A stretch of 39,980 nt of DNA from JACXTP01 sp963827905 (GTDB lineage: Archaea; Thermoplasmatota; Thermoplasmata; Methanomassiliicoccales; UBA472): assembly GCA_963827905.1 (NCBI GenBank), contig CAWHCB010000009.1:1-39980 (forward strand), written 5' to 3'. Below are positions 1-8,862 of this stretch, in pieces (the stretch's first letter is position 1; every line of letters starts with the position of its first letter). The notes under the pieces were generated by a model. The model did not search any database. It was not told where the DNA came from and worked only from the letters and a program-made list of their open reading frames with translations. The translations under genes were made by a program, and so were the position numbers.

Positions 1-519
1 TTTGGAGCAACGGGACCTTGGACTACGATGCCATCACTGGCAAGGTGAGCGCCGACTCCGACAGCTCGGGAAGGGTGCACGTGGTCTATTACGACAGCAC
101 CAATCAGACCCTCAAGCTGGCCGCGATGGTGGTAGTGCCGACCGCCCCCCTCTCGCTCAGTGTGCTGACCGGGGATGCGTTCGTGCAGCTCTCCTGGAAC
201 GCGCCGACCAATGATGGTGGGGCGCCGGTCACCCAGTACCTCATCTCGAGGGGCAACTCCGAGAGCACCGTCAGGCCGTACCTGACCGTCACCGGGACCA
301 TGTACAACGACACTGGCCTGGTCAACGACATACCCTACTACTACACGGTGAAGGCCATCAACACCGAGGGGGCCAGCCCAGCATCGAACCAGGTCTCCGC
401 CACCCCGCAGGGCGAGGGCGGTGAGGATTCCCATCGACTACACCATGATCATCATCGCCGCCATCGCGGGAGTGGTCGTCGTGGCTGTGGTGGTGCTGTT
501 GTTGCGGCGTCGCGGTTAG
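1..519 (+). CDS. C-terminal end of a surface protein with fibronectin type III domain and C-terminal membrane anchor (partial, left edge)
   Basis: The reading frame is already open at the window edge. It encodes a beta-rich segment with Fn3-type features (PTAPLSLSV, LSWNAPTNDGGAPVTQY, YYYTVKAINTEGAS), ending in ATPQGEGG. Around position 410-420 the coding signal moves to another frame, which continues RIPIDYTM, a run of about 20 hydrophobic residues, then RRRG and a stop at 519. Together this is the normal tail of an archaeal cell-surface protein: Fn3 domain, short linker, one transmembrane helix and a basic cytoplasmic stop-transfer tail. The single-base shift is probably a sequence error. 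Fn3 proteins bind other proteins or polysaccharides outside the cell; the specific role cannot be read because the N-terminus is missing. Confidence 0.7.
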
Positions 520-612
520 AGCAGGTCCAAACCCTTTCCCTTTACTTTTCTTTACTTTCGCCGCTTCCACCGGTCAATTATTTATTGTGACTTGACATAG
601 AGTGGCCCAGCC

Positions 613-2119
613 ATGCACGATGATTGGACCGAGCTTTACCGACCGAGCAACCTCAAGGAGGTGCTGGGCAACCCCAAGGCCGTGGCGCAGATGAGGCAAT
701 GGGCCCTCGCCTGGGAGGCAGGTCAACCGAAGGAGCGGGCCATCGTCCTGATCGGGTCGCCCGGCATCGGCAAGACCAGCATGGCCCAGGCGCTCGCCAA
801 GGAGTTCTCCTGGGGGCTGGTGGAGATGAACGCCTCGGACCAGCGCAACGCCGAGGCCATCAGGCGCGTGGCCATGCGCGGGGCGCTATCGGACACGTTC
901 AGCGACACCGGCGAGTTCCTGTCCAGCAAGGAAGGCCGCCGCAAGCTCATCGTGCTGGACGAGGCGGACAACATCTTCGGCCGGGAGGATGCGGGCGGCA
1001 TCCCGGCCATGGCGGAGCTGATCCGCAGCACCAAGCAGCCGGTCATCCTCATCGTCAACGACTTCTACGAGCTGAGCCGCCGCAGCGCGGCCATCAAATC
1101 GGAGACGCTCCAGATCAAGCTGTCCCGATTGCAGACGTCCACCGTCAAGACCGCCCTCAAGCACATAGCCATGGACCAAGGGGTGAGCGTGGACGAGAAG
1201 GTGTTCGACTCCATCGCCGAGCGCTCCAATGGCGACATGCGGGCCGCCATACGCGACCTGCAGGCCGTGGCCTTGGGCCATGACCGGGTGGAGGAGCACG
1301 ACCTCATCGGACTGGGGGACCGCCTCTCCCAGAAATCGATGTACGAGCTCATGGCCGACGTCCTGGGCGGGATCAACCCCCGCAAGGCGCGGCAGACCAT
1401 GATGGAGGCGGACGAGGACCCGGACTATATCATGAAGTGGCTGGACGAGAACGTGCCTCTCGTCTACAAGGAGTCAGGGGACCTGGACCGGGCCTACGAT
1501 TCGCTCTCCCGCGCCGACATCTTCATGTCCCGGGTGAAACGGCGCCAGTACTACGGTTTCTGGGGGTACGCCAACATGCACATGTGCTATGGCGTGACCA
1601 TGGCCAAGGCCAAGCCCTACCGCGGTTATGTCCAGTACCGTTTCCCGATGATGTTGCTGCGCCTTTCGCGATCGAAGGAGGCCAGGGGGGTCAAGTCAGC
1701 GGTGGCGCACAAGATCGGCGCCGAGTGCCACAGCTCCATGAAGGACACGATAGAGCAGATACTGCCCTACTTCCGCGAGCTCTTCAAGCAGAACCAGGAG
1801 TTCCGTTCCAGCATGGCGCTGCGCCTGGCGCTGGAGCAGGAGGAGATGGCCTTCATCCTGGAGCAGAAGGTGGACGCCCCGGCGGTGAAGCAGCTCATGG
1901 CGGAGATGCATATGGTCAGGGAGCGCGGCCGTTCCGCCCCTCCCGCAGAGACGGATCGACGAGCCAGAGCCGGCGACGAAGCCAGAGAGGAAGGGGCGCA
2001 AGAAGAAGGCGGAGACGACCCCCGCGCCGAAGGTGGAGGAGGCACCACCACCGGCGCCGAAGGAGGAGAAGCCCTCCGAAGCGGACAAAGGCACGCAGAA
2101 GACCTTGTTCCAGTTCTGA
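613..2119 (+). CDS. rfcL: Replication factor C large subunit (clamp loader), one frameshift
   Basis: Large subunit of the archaeal clamp loader, which opens PCNA and loads it on primed DNA using ATP. The AAA+ Walker A (GSPGIGKTS, residues 48-56), Walker B (LIVLDEADN, about 112-120) and sensor region (NGDMRAAIRDLQA) are visible. The C-terminal collar domain is followed by a Lys/Glu/Pro-rich linker. Near 1945, in a C-rich stretch, the frame shifts by one base. The shifted frame gives the expected charged linker and ends with a PCNA-interacting (PIP) motif, QKTLFQF, and a TGA at 2117-2119. Without the shift the frame runs on into twy1 and looks like an 817-residue fusion, which I reject. A TATA-like AATTATTTATTG lies about 32 nt upstream of the ATG. 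twy1 starts 2 nt after the stop. Confidence 0.9.
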
Positions 2120-2121
2120 GG

Positions 2122-3066
2122 ATGGAGATGAAGCAGGACCTGAGGGGCATACTGGAAAAGCAGCAGTACCGATTGTGCGGCGAGCACGCGGCGGTCAAGC
2201 TGTGCCACTGGATGAAGGAGTCCATGCTGCGCGGGCGCACCTGCTACAAGCAGGACTTCTATGGCATAAGGTCCCACCGCTGCCTGCAGATGACCCCGGC
2301 GGTCAATGATTGCACTCACAATTGCCAGTTCTGCTGGAGGGTGCGCGGCTTCGAGTCGACGGTCACGAAATGGCAGGAGCCGGAGGTCGTGCTCGACGCA
2401 TGCATCGAGCACCAGAGGAAATTGGTCACCGGCTTCAAGGGCGACCCGCGCTGCTCCCGCCAGATGTGGGACGAGAGCCGCGACCCCAAGCAGGTGGCCA
2501 TATCGTTGGCCGGGGAACCGACCATGTACCCCTATCTGAGCGACTTCATCGCGCTGTGCCACCGTCGGGGCATGACCACCTTCCTGGTCACGAACGGGAC
2601 GTTCCCGGAGGTGCTGGAGGCCATGGACCACCTGCCCACCCAGATATATGTGACCGTGGCCGCCCCGAACGAGGAGGTGTACCGTCGGGTCTGCGTGCCC
2701 CGCATCCCTGATGGCTGGGAGCGCCTCATGCGCACTTTGGAGCTATTCCCTTCGCTGAGCACCCGCCGGGTGATCAGGCATACCCTGGTGAAGGACTGGA
2801 ACATGGGCTGGGAGCGCGATTATGCCCGATTGGACGCGATCGCCGAACCGATGTTCGTCGAGCCGAAGGGGTACGTCTTCGTCGGAGGTTCGCGGGCGAG
2901 GATGTCCATGGACAACATGCCATCGCACAAGGACGTCCTGGAGTTCGGGTCCCGGGTGGGGGCGGAGCTGGGCATGACGGTGTTGAAGGACAAGGCGGAC
3001 AGCCGGGTCTGCGCCCTGGGCGCTCCAGGCACGGACACCAAGATACCCGGTCTGGAAGACGCTTGA
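2122..3066 (+). CDS. twy1: 4-demethylwyosine synthase Twy1 (radical SAM, wybutosine tRNA modification)
   Basis: Radical SAM enzyme that condenses pyruvate carbons with N1-methylguanosine-37 of tRNA-Phe to make the tricyclic 4-demethylwyosine base. The radical SAM cluster motif is C64-x3-C68-x2-C71 (CTHNCQFC), followed by W-R as in Twy1. The family-typical SLAGEPTMYPYL, FLVTNGTFPEVL and VEPKGYVFVGGSR segments follow. Length 314 residues fits the archaeal family. I chose ATG 2122 because rfcL ends at 2119 with its PIP motif and the residues after the ATG (MEMKQDLRGILEKQQY) match a normal Twy1 start. It probably shares a transcript with rfcL. The stop at 3064-3066 lies 50 nt before the start of the downstream peptidase. 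Confidence 0.92.
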   Translation: MEMKQDLRGILEKQQYRLCGEHAAVKLCHWMKESMLRGRTCYKQDFYGIRSHRCLQMTPAVNDCTHNCQFCWRVRGFESTVTKWQEPEVVLDACIEHQRKLVTGFKGDPRCSRQMWDESRDPKQVAISLAGEPTMYPYLSDFIALCHRRGMTTFLVTNGTFPEVLEAMDHLPTQIYVTVAAPNEEVYRRVCVPRIPDGWERLMRTLELFPSLSTRRVIRHTLVKDWNMGWERDYARLDAIAEPMFVEPKGYVFVGGSRARMSMDNMPSHKDVLEFGSRVGAELGMTVLKDKADSRVCALGAPGTDTKIPGLEDA

Positions 3067-3116
3067 ATCGGCAGGATTATTATGGGCCGCCCCCGTTCCT
3101 GGACGGAGGCCGTGCC

Positions 3117-4893
3117 ATGGAAGAGATGCGTTGGGACCTGAGCGAGCTGGTGAAGAGCACCGAGACCGGCAGCGTGACCGCCGAGCTCGATCGAGCGGTG
3201 GCGGACGCGGAGCGTTTCGCGACCGGATACCGAGGCCGCATCGCCACACTTGGCCCCGAGGGCATCAAGGGGATGCTGGAACGCTACGATGCCATGCAGG
3301 ACGAGCATGAGGGCGTCACCATGTACTGCGCCCTGTCCTTCGCCGCCAACACCGCCGATCCGACATCGAACCAACTGTATTCGGCCATGGTCTCCGCCCG
3401 CACCAAGATGGGCCAGAGCCTGGCGTTCATGGACGTGGAGCTGGGCCAGCTTCTGAAGGCCAGGCCCGAAACTGGTCCACGACCCTTCATTGAAGCTCTA
3501 CCGCCACTACCTGGAGAGGCAGCTCCGCTCCGCCCCCCATCTGCTCTCCGAGGCGGAGGAGAAGGTCATCATGTCCAAGGACAAGAACGGCATCGTCAAC
3601 TGGTCCAAACTGCAGAGCACCTGGCTCAGTTCGCGGTCGTTCAAGGTGACCAAGGGCGGGGAGGAGCGCACCATGGCCTATGGCGAGATAGCCTCGTTCC
3701 CTTCCGACCCGGACAGACAGTACCGCCGCTCCGCATACCAGGCCATCGGCACCGCCTTGGCGGCGGACGAGCTGCTGTACACGGAAGCGCTCCGCTCCAT
3801 CTGGAACGACCATCTGGAGATGTGCTCCCTGCGCGGTTACGGCTCCCCGCTGGACTCCAGCCTCCTCGTCAACGACGTGGAGGAGGGCACCATCAAGACC
3901 CTGATGGCCACGGTGCAGGGGCACAGCGACCTGTTCATCGAGTTCTACCGCCTCAAGGCCAAGCTCATGGGCCTGGACCGGCTGGCGCTCTGGGACATAT
4001 TGGCGCCGGTGCCGAGAGGGGAGGACCGTAACTATACCTGGCAGGAGTCCCGCGCCCTCGTGGTCTCCGCCTACCGTTCCTTCGACCCCCAATGGGCCGC
4101 CTGGGCCGACGAGATGTTCGCCCGGAGGCATATCGACGGCGAGGTGCGCAAGGGCAAGCGCGCCGGCGCCTTCTGCTCGGACTGGATGGCCGGCCGGACC
4201 GCCTACATCCTGCAGAGCTTCAACGGGCGCCGGAACGACGTCAACACCCAGGCCCACGAGATGGGGCACGCCATCCACGCCTACCTGGTGAGCCGCAACC
4301 AAACCCCGACGAACGCCCTGGCCTCCTATTGCGTGGCCGAGTGCGGGAGCATATTCGGCGAGCTCCTCCTGGCCGAGGAGATGCTGCGCCAGGCCAAGGA
4401 CGACGAGGAGAGGCGCTCGGTGCTGATCGGGCTGATGGACATGTTCTGCTACATCGTGTCCATGGTCTCCATACGTTACCATTTCGAGGAGAGCGTGTAC
4501 GGGGTGTTCAAGAAGGGGGAGAGCCCGGACGCCGCCACCCTCAGCCGGCTCTGGACCGAGGCCAAGGACTCCATCTACCATGGCGACATGGAGGACATGG
4601 CGGAGACGCGCATGGACTGGGCGCGCATACCGCATCACTTCATGGCCGGGCTGCGCTTCTACAACTATCCCTACATCTTCGCCCAGCTGTTCGTCTTCGC
4701 CCTCTACCGCCTGTACAAGGAGCAGGGGGAGGCCTTCGTGCCCCGGATGAACCAACTGCTGGCCGCCGGATCGAGCCTGTCGGCCGCGGAACTGGGTCAG
4801 CTCATGGGCTTCGACATCGCCAAGGCGGACTTCTGGGAGAAGGGGTTCGTGCAGGCGGAGGAGTTCCTGGCTCAATTGAAGGCACTGCTCTGA
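3117..4893 (+). CDS. pepF: M3-family oligoendopeptidase (PepF-like), one frameshift
   Basis: Cytoplasmic zinc metallopeptidase of the M3/oligoendopeptidase F family, which degrades short peptides such as those released by the proteasome. The zinc site HEMGH is encoded at 4255-4269, with the usual downstream glutamate region (ASYCVAECGSIFGELLLAE). The N-terminus MEEMRWDLSEL matches the family start. ATG 3117 is preferred because GGAGG lies 7 nt upstream (3105-3109); an in-frame TTG at 3063 overlapping the twy1 stop is less likely. The frame breaks near 3468: removing one A from an AAA run restores KARPELVHDPSLKLYRHYL, so this looks like an insertion error. Corrected length is about 590 residues, as expected for the family. 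The next gene is convergent. Confidence 0.88.
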
Positions 4894-5059
4894 TCCTCTG
4901 AAAATAGACCTCATGGAAGCAGGAGATGGTCTCAGACCTCCATCCGGTCCAGTATCCTGCGGTCAGGTCAAGGTGAGACCGCGGGAGGGGACGTTCTTCT
5001 GTCCGAAGTCCCATTCGCGGCAATCCATCCAGATGGTCTCTGAGGTAGAGCTGAAAAGA

Positions 5060-6970
5060 TCACTTCACCCGGATGGTCTCCAGGTTCATCGGCGCCCGGG
5101 TCTCGATGTTGAACTTCTTGTAGATGGCGGAGGCCAGGTCGATGCACTTGTGCTCCTCGCCGTGGCCGATGATGATGCGCTCCGGCTTCGGTTCCAGGGT
5201 GGCGATGTAGTTGATGAGCTGGCGCCGGTCCGAGTGGCCGGAGAACCCGTCCACCGTCTCGGTGCTCATCTTGAAGCTGACCTGGATGGGCTTGCCCTTC
5301 TCCATCATGTTCAGCTCGGAGACGCCCTTCTGGATCTTGCGGCCCATCGTCCCCTCCGCCTGGTAACCTACGAAGACCATGGAGTTGGTCGGCTCGTCGG
5401 CCCAGCACTTGATGTACTCGAGCACCGGCCCTCCGTTGATCATGCCGCCGGTGGCCAGCACGATGCAGGGCTCCGGGTCGTTGCAGATCTTCTCCCTCAT
5501 GTCCTGGGAGTCGACGCGCTTGAATATGTCGGACAGGAACGGGTTCTGCCCCATCTGGAAGATCTGGGTGCGGAGCTGGGAGTTCAGGTACTCCGGGTAA
5601 GCGGTATGGATGGCGGTGGCCTCGAAGATCATGCCGTCGAGGTATACCGGCACCTTGTCGATCTTGCCGGTGCGCATCAGTTCCTCGATCACCAGCATGA
5701 CCTCCTGGGAACGACCGACGGCGAAGACGGGCATCACGACCTTGCCCTTCCTGGCGAAGGTGCGCTCGATGATGCCCTTCAGTTGCGTCGCCGCATCGGT
5801 CCGGGAAGGCTGGATGTCATGGTAGCCGCCGTAGGTGGACTCGATGATCATGGTCTCCAGGCGGGGGAACTTGTTGGTGGTGGCGTTGAAGAGCCAGGTG
5901 CGCTCGAACTTCATGTCCCCGGTGAACGCGATGTTGTAGAGGCCGTCGCCGATGTGGAAGTGGCAGACGGCGGAGCCGAGGATGTGCCCGGCGTTCTGGA
6001 AGGTGAGGCGGATGTCCGGTGCGATGTCGGTGGTCTCCCCGTACTTCAGGGGGATGCAGCGCTTCACCATCTCGCGGACGTCGGCGGACTCGAAAGGCAC
6101 CTTCTTGTTCTCGCCGGCAGAGACCTTGATGGAGTCCAGCAGCAGCAGTGACATCAGGTCGCGGGTGGGGGCGGTGCAATAGACCGGGCCATCATACCCG
6201 TACTTGTACAACGCCGGCAACAGGCCGCAGTGGTCCAGATGGGCGTGGGTGATGACGATGGCGTCGAGGCGGTCCAAGGGCTGGATCTCCGGCGCGTCGA
6301 AATATGGTTTGCCGGAATCGGATGCGTCTATGCCGCAGTCGATGAGCACCTTGCTCTCCCTGGTGGACAGCAAGGAGGCGGAACGCCCGACCTCGCGGTA
6401 GCCGCCCAGGGCGGTCATGCGGATCCAGCTCTCCCCTTCCAGCTTGGGGCGGGCCAGACGTCGGCCGACCTTGCGCAGGAAGTCCTTGCGCTCGTTCTGC
6501 ACCTTCTCGTTGCGCAGATAGTTGCGTATGTCGGAGACGGTCTTGGACGGGATCGGTGGCGCGCGGACCACCTTCGGGGCCCAGCCCACCTCCTTCTTGA
6601 TCTCGTTGAGGACCGAGCCTTGCTTGCCGATGACCAGGCCGGGGGCCATGGCCTCGATGGTGACCTCGCCGGTCTCTGGCTCGAAGTAGATGTCGGTGAT
6701 CTGGGCGTCCTCGGGGATGATCTCGCGGATGCGCTTCTCCACGGAGTCCGGGTCGGCCAGCGTAGATGGGTCGGGGCGGATGGCCACGCGCTTGCGCAGC
6801 CCTTGCGCCAACTGCCTCACTATGTCGTTGTTGGAGGCGAACGCCTCCATGTCCTGTGTGTAGATGACCACTATCGGGCCCTCGAAATCGATAGAAGTGA
6901 TATTGATGTGGGACGGAACGATCTTCCGTACCTGCTCACGGGCCTCGTCAAAAATGCGTTCGTTGCTCAT
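5060..6970 (-). CDS. aCPSF1/FttA: KH-domain beta-CASP ribonuclease, transcription termination factor
   Basis: Archaeal homologue of the eukaryotic cleavage and polyadenylation nuclease CPSF73. In archaea this family (aCPSF1, also FttA) cuts nascent RNA after U-rich tracts and releases RNA polymerase. The 636-residue protein has an N-terminal KH-type region (about 1-145, with VIGKQGSV at 113-120). The metallo-beta-lactamase domain follows with motif 2 at 242-247 (HAHLDH), then the H-containing NAGHILGSA, the FTGDMKFE motif and the beta-CASP insert. Near the C-terminus are GFSGHSDRRQL and IIGHGEEHK. No frameshift is present. It is convergent to pepF with 166 bp between. psmB lies upstream on the same strand, 64 bp away. 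Confidence 0.95.
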   Translation of the reverse strand: MSNERIFDEAREQVRKIVPSHINITSIDFEGPIVVIYTQDMEAFASNNDIVRQLAQGLRKRVAIRPDPSTLADPDSVEKRIREIIPEDAQITDIYFEPETGEVTIEAMAPGLVIGKQGSVLNEIKKEVGWAPKVVRAPPIPSKTVSDIRNYLRNEKVQNERKDFLRKVGRRLARPKLEGESWIRMTALGGYREVGRSASLLSTRESKVLIDCGIDASDSGKPYFDAPEIQPLDRLDAIVITHAHLDHCGLLPALYKYGYDGPVYCTAPTRDLMSLLLLDSIKVSAGENKKVPFESADVREMVKRCIPLKYGETTDIAPDIRLTFQNAGHILGSAVCHFHIGDGLYNIAFTGDMKFERTWLFNATTNKFPRLETMIIESTYGGYHDIQPSRTDAATQLKGIIERTFARKGKVVMPVFAVGRSQEVMLVIEELMRTGKIDKVPVYLDGMIFEATAIHTAYPEYLNSQLRTQIFQMGQNPFLSDIFKRVDSQDMREKICNDPEPCIVLATGGMINGGPVLEYIKCWADEPTNSMVFVGYQAEGTMGRKIQKGVSELNMMEKGKPIQVSFKMSTETVDGFSGHSDRRQLINYIATLEPKPERIIIGHGEEHKCIDLASAIYKKFNIETRAPMNLETIRVK

Positions 6971-7034
6971 GCACGTTCACTTGGGAATTATATTGTTGGA
7001 AAGGACAAATATGGGGGTTTGGGAATGGGTTTGT

Positions 7035-7685
7035 TCACGGCTTGGGCACGGTGATGCCCATGCGCGAGGCGCGTTTCAGGATCTCCTCCTGGGAGACCAC
7101 GACGTAGCCGTCCTTGGTGATGGTGACTATCTCCATGCCATCGCCGCTGGCGGAGTCGCGCTTCATGGCGGCGTTCAAGGCCCGGATGCCCAGGTTGATG
7201 GCGTCGTCCAGGGAGAGGTCCTTCTTGTAGTGGTCCTCCAGGACACCGTAGGCGAACAGAGAACCTGAACCGATGGACGTGTAGTGGTCGCCGATGCAAC
7301 CACCGGCGGCGTCGATGCTGTACACCTGCCCACCGTTGCGGTCCCAGCCGCCCACGATGAGGCCGACATAGAAGTAACCGGCAGCGCCCCCGCCTCTCCT
7401 CAGGATGTTGGAGAGCATGGTGGCGGCGGACTTCACCGGCATGGGGGTCTGTCGCTTCAAGTTGTACAGCTCGACCTCGGCCTTCATGTACCGGGCCAGG
7501 ATCTGGGCGTCGCCGACCAGACCGGCGGTGGTGAGACCGATGTTGTTGTCGATCCTGAATACCTTCTGCACTTCCTTGTGAGCGATGATGTTACCCATGG
7601 TGGCGCGGTGCTCTGTGGCCAGCACCACTCCGTCAGCGTTGACGATCCCGATGGTGGTAGTACCTGTTTTTAGCTGCTCTGACAT
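7035..7685 (-). CDS. psmB: 20S proteasome beta subunit (N-terminal threonine protease)
   Basis: Catalytic beta subunit of the archaeal 20S proteasome. It is made with a short propeptide (MSEQLKTG) that is cut before Thr9, giving the mature N-terminus TTTIGIV whose threonine is the nucleophile. The Lys33-equivalent lies in NIIAHKEVQK, and the conserved GLVGDAQ, GSGS and RDSASGDG motifs are present. The sequence closely resembles Thermoplasma-type beta subunits. I chose ATG 7685 rather than an upstream in-frame start because GAGGTG sits just upstream of it and the propeptide then has the usual length. The alpha subunit is not in the window. An upstream TATA element indicates its own promoter; aCPSF1 lies downstream in the same direction. 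Confidence 0.95.
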   Translation of the reverse strand: MSEQLKTGTTTIGIVNADGVVLATEHRATMGNIIAHKEVQKVFRIDNNIGLTTAGLVGDAQILARYMKAEVELYNLKRQTPMPVKSAATMLSNILRRGGGAAGYFYVGLIVGGWDRNGGQVYSIDAAGGCIGDHYTSIGSGSLFAYGVLEDHYKKDLSLDDAINLGIRALNAAMKRDSASGDGMEIVTITKDGYVVVSQEEILKRASRMGITVPKP

Positions 7686-7750
7686 TATGACACCTCTAGA
7701 ACAGTCAAAAGGATTAACAGTTTTGCCTGTTGTCCTCAAAATAGTAGCTT

Positions 7751-7761
7751 CTCTATATAAA
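7751..7761 (-). promoter_or_regulatory. TATA box for psmB
   Basis: On the minus strand this reads TTTATATAGAG, a good archaeal TATA element. Transcription would be expected to start about 25 nt downstream, near 7731, leaving a leader of roughly 45 nt with a Shine-Dalgarno GAGGTG before ATG 7685. Inferred from sequence only. Confidence 0.6.
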
Positions 7762-7820
7762 CGTTATCCAATCCCATCCGAACCTGAGAGGCATGAAATC
7801 CTTCCGTCCAGGCGTCCCAT

Positions 7821-8357
7821 TCAGCCTTCCACCGCCTTCTTGCGGTCGGGTAGCAGCACCTCGCGGGCGATGATGGCCAGGAAGAAGGCCAAGGCGATGC
7901 CGGCCAGCAGCCCCGTCGCCGTGCGGAGCAGGTTGTTGGACTCGTAGTCGGTGATGGCCTGGATGCCTCCGTCCAAGGCCATGGGCAAGGCCAAGAGCAC
8001 CACCATGTAGAAGCGGGGCCGGAAGTTGACCACCACGGTGATGGCCAGACCGACCACTATGCCGATGAAGATGCCCAGGTCGCGGGAGCAGATGGGCAAT
8101 TGGTTGTCGTTCAGGTAGTAGGAACGGGCGGCCATCTGATGGCAGTTCACGTCCCCGAACCCGTAGACCGCCCCTGCCACCGGGTTCATCTCCGCCGTCT
8201 TCCGGGCGTTGTCGACCTCGCCGATCTTGCCCGACAGGTCGCCCACGCTGCCAGCCGGCTCGGTGAAAGGGACCAGGAGCATAAGGAGCAATAGACCGAA
8301 GAAGAAGACCAGGAGCACTATGCGCACATTGCGCAGTCTTCCCTCGAGGTCGGCCAT
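7821..8357 (-). CDS. DUF2085-family membrane protein
   Basis: A 178-residue integral membrane protein with about four hydrophobic segments: one at 14-30, then two in the middle and one near the C-terminus. It shows the conserved DUF2085 pattern: a Cys-His pair followed by Arg-Ser (NCHQMAARSYY), then CSRDLGIFIG, DGGIQ and a C-terminal YESNNLLRTATGLLAG. The function of DUF2085 is unknown; the conserved Cys/His residues at the membrane face suggest metal or redox chemistry, but that is inference. The start at ATG 8357 gives a short charged N-terminus before the first membrane segment. It lies divergently from the FmdE-like gene, 90 bp apart. Confidence 0.75.
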   Translation of the reverse strand: MADLEGRLRNVRIVLLVFFFGLLLLMLLVPFTEPAGSVGDLSGKIGEVDNARKTAEMNPVAGAVYGFGDVNCHQMAARSYYLNDNQLPICSRDLGIFIGIVVGLAITVVVNFRPRFYMVVLLALPMALDGGIQAITDYESNNLLRTATGLLAGIALAFFLAIIAREVLLPDRKKAVEG

Positions 8358-8447
8358 GTCGCTGAGTAGCCTCGACCGCTAGATAACCGTTTCTGCGATA
8401 TCCTTGTCCGTTCCGTGCCAATTTTGATATGCTCCCCGTCCATTGCC

Positions 8448-8862
8448 ATGTCCGTGCAGTCGGACGTCCCCCCTGAGCTCAAGGCCCTTTCCCATTTCCA
8501 TGGGCATCTCGGTCCCTACGTGGTCATCGGCTATCGCATGGGGTCGCTCGCCAGGGCCGAGCTTGTCGGCAAGACCAAGGCCGTGGTACGTTCTGGACTC
8601 AGGCCGCCACTGTCCTGTCTCGCCGATGGGGTGCAGTTCTCCTCGGGGTGCACCCTGGGCAAGGGCAACATCGAGGTATTGGACGAGGGCTTGGCCCAGG
8701 CCACGTTCTCGGCCGGCGGACCGGGTCCTCACCATCACCCTCAAGGAGGAGGTGAGGCGGGACATCGATGCCAACATGAGCAAGGAGAACGAGGTCCACC
8801 TGGCCATGAGCATCTATCGGGCGGAGCTCGATTCCCTTTTCGATATCAAGCGATCGTGGTGA
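8448..8862 (+). CDS. FmdE-family protein (formylmethanofuran dehydrogenase subunit E-like), one frameshift
   Basis: Small FmdE-domain protein. The N-terminal signature HFHGHLGPYVVIGYRMG and the downstream LSCLADGVQFSSGCTLGKGNI are typical, including the cysteines thought to bind metal. Near 8722 the frame shifts by one base in a GC-rich stretch. The second frame continues DRVLTITLKEEVRRDIDANMS and ends with DIKRSW at 8862, giving a total of about 137 residues. In methanogens, proteins of this family accompany tungsten/molybdenum formylmethanofuran dehydrogenase, but stand-alone FmdE-domain proteins are widespread and of unknown substrate, so this gene alone does not show methanogenesis. The 3' end overlaps the convergent secretion gene by 17 bp. 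Confidence 0.78.

Noticed and set aside
613..3066. A single 817-residue RfcL-Twy1 fusion protein
   Set aside because: The shifted frame gives a normal RfcL linker and PIP motif with a stop at 2119, and Twy1 has its own start at 2122. The long frame is an artefact of one indel near 1945.
3487..4914. A 475-residue minus-strand protein opposite pepF, and similar long shadows opposite aCPSF1, the U32 peptidase and FtsZ
   Set aside because: Same reason: frame shadows in GC-rich DNA, no motifs, and the opposite strand has a clear gene.
8448..8862. FmdE-family gene as proof of a methanogen
   Set aside because: Stand-alone FmdE-domain proteins occur in many non-methanogens, and no other methanogenesis gene is in the window.
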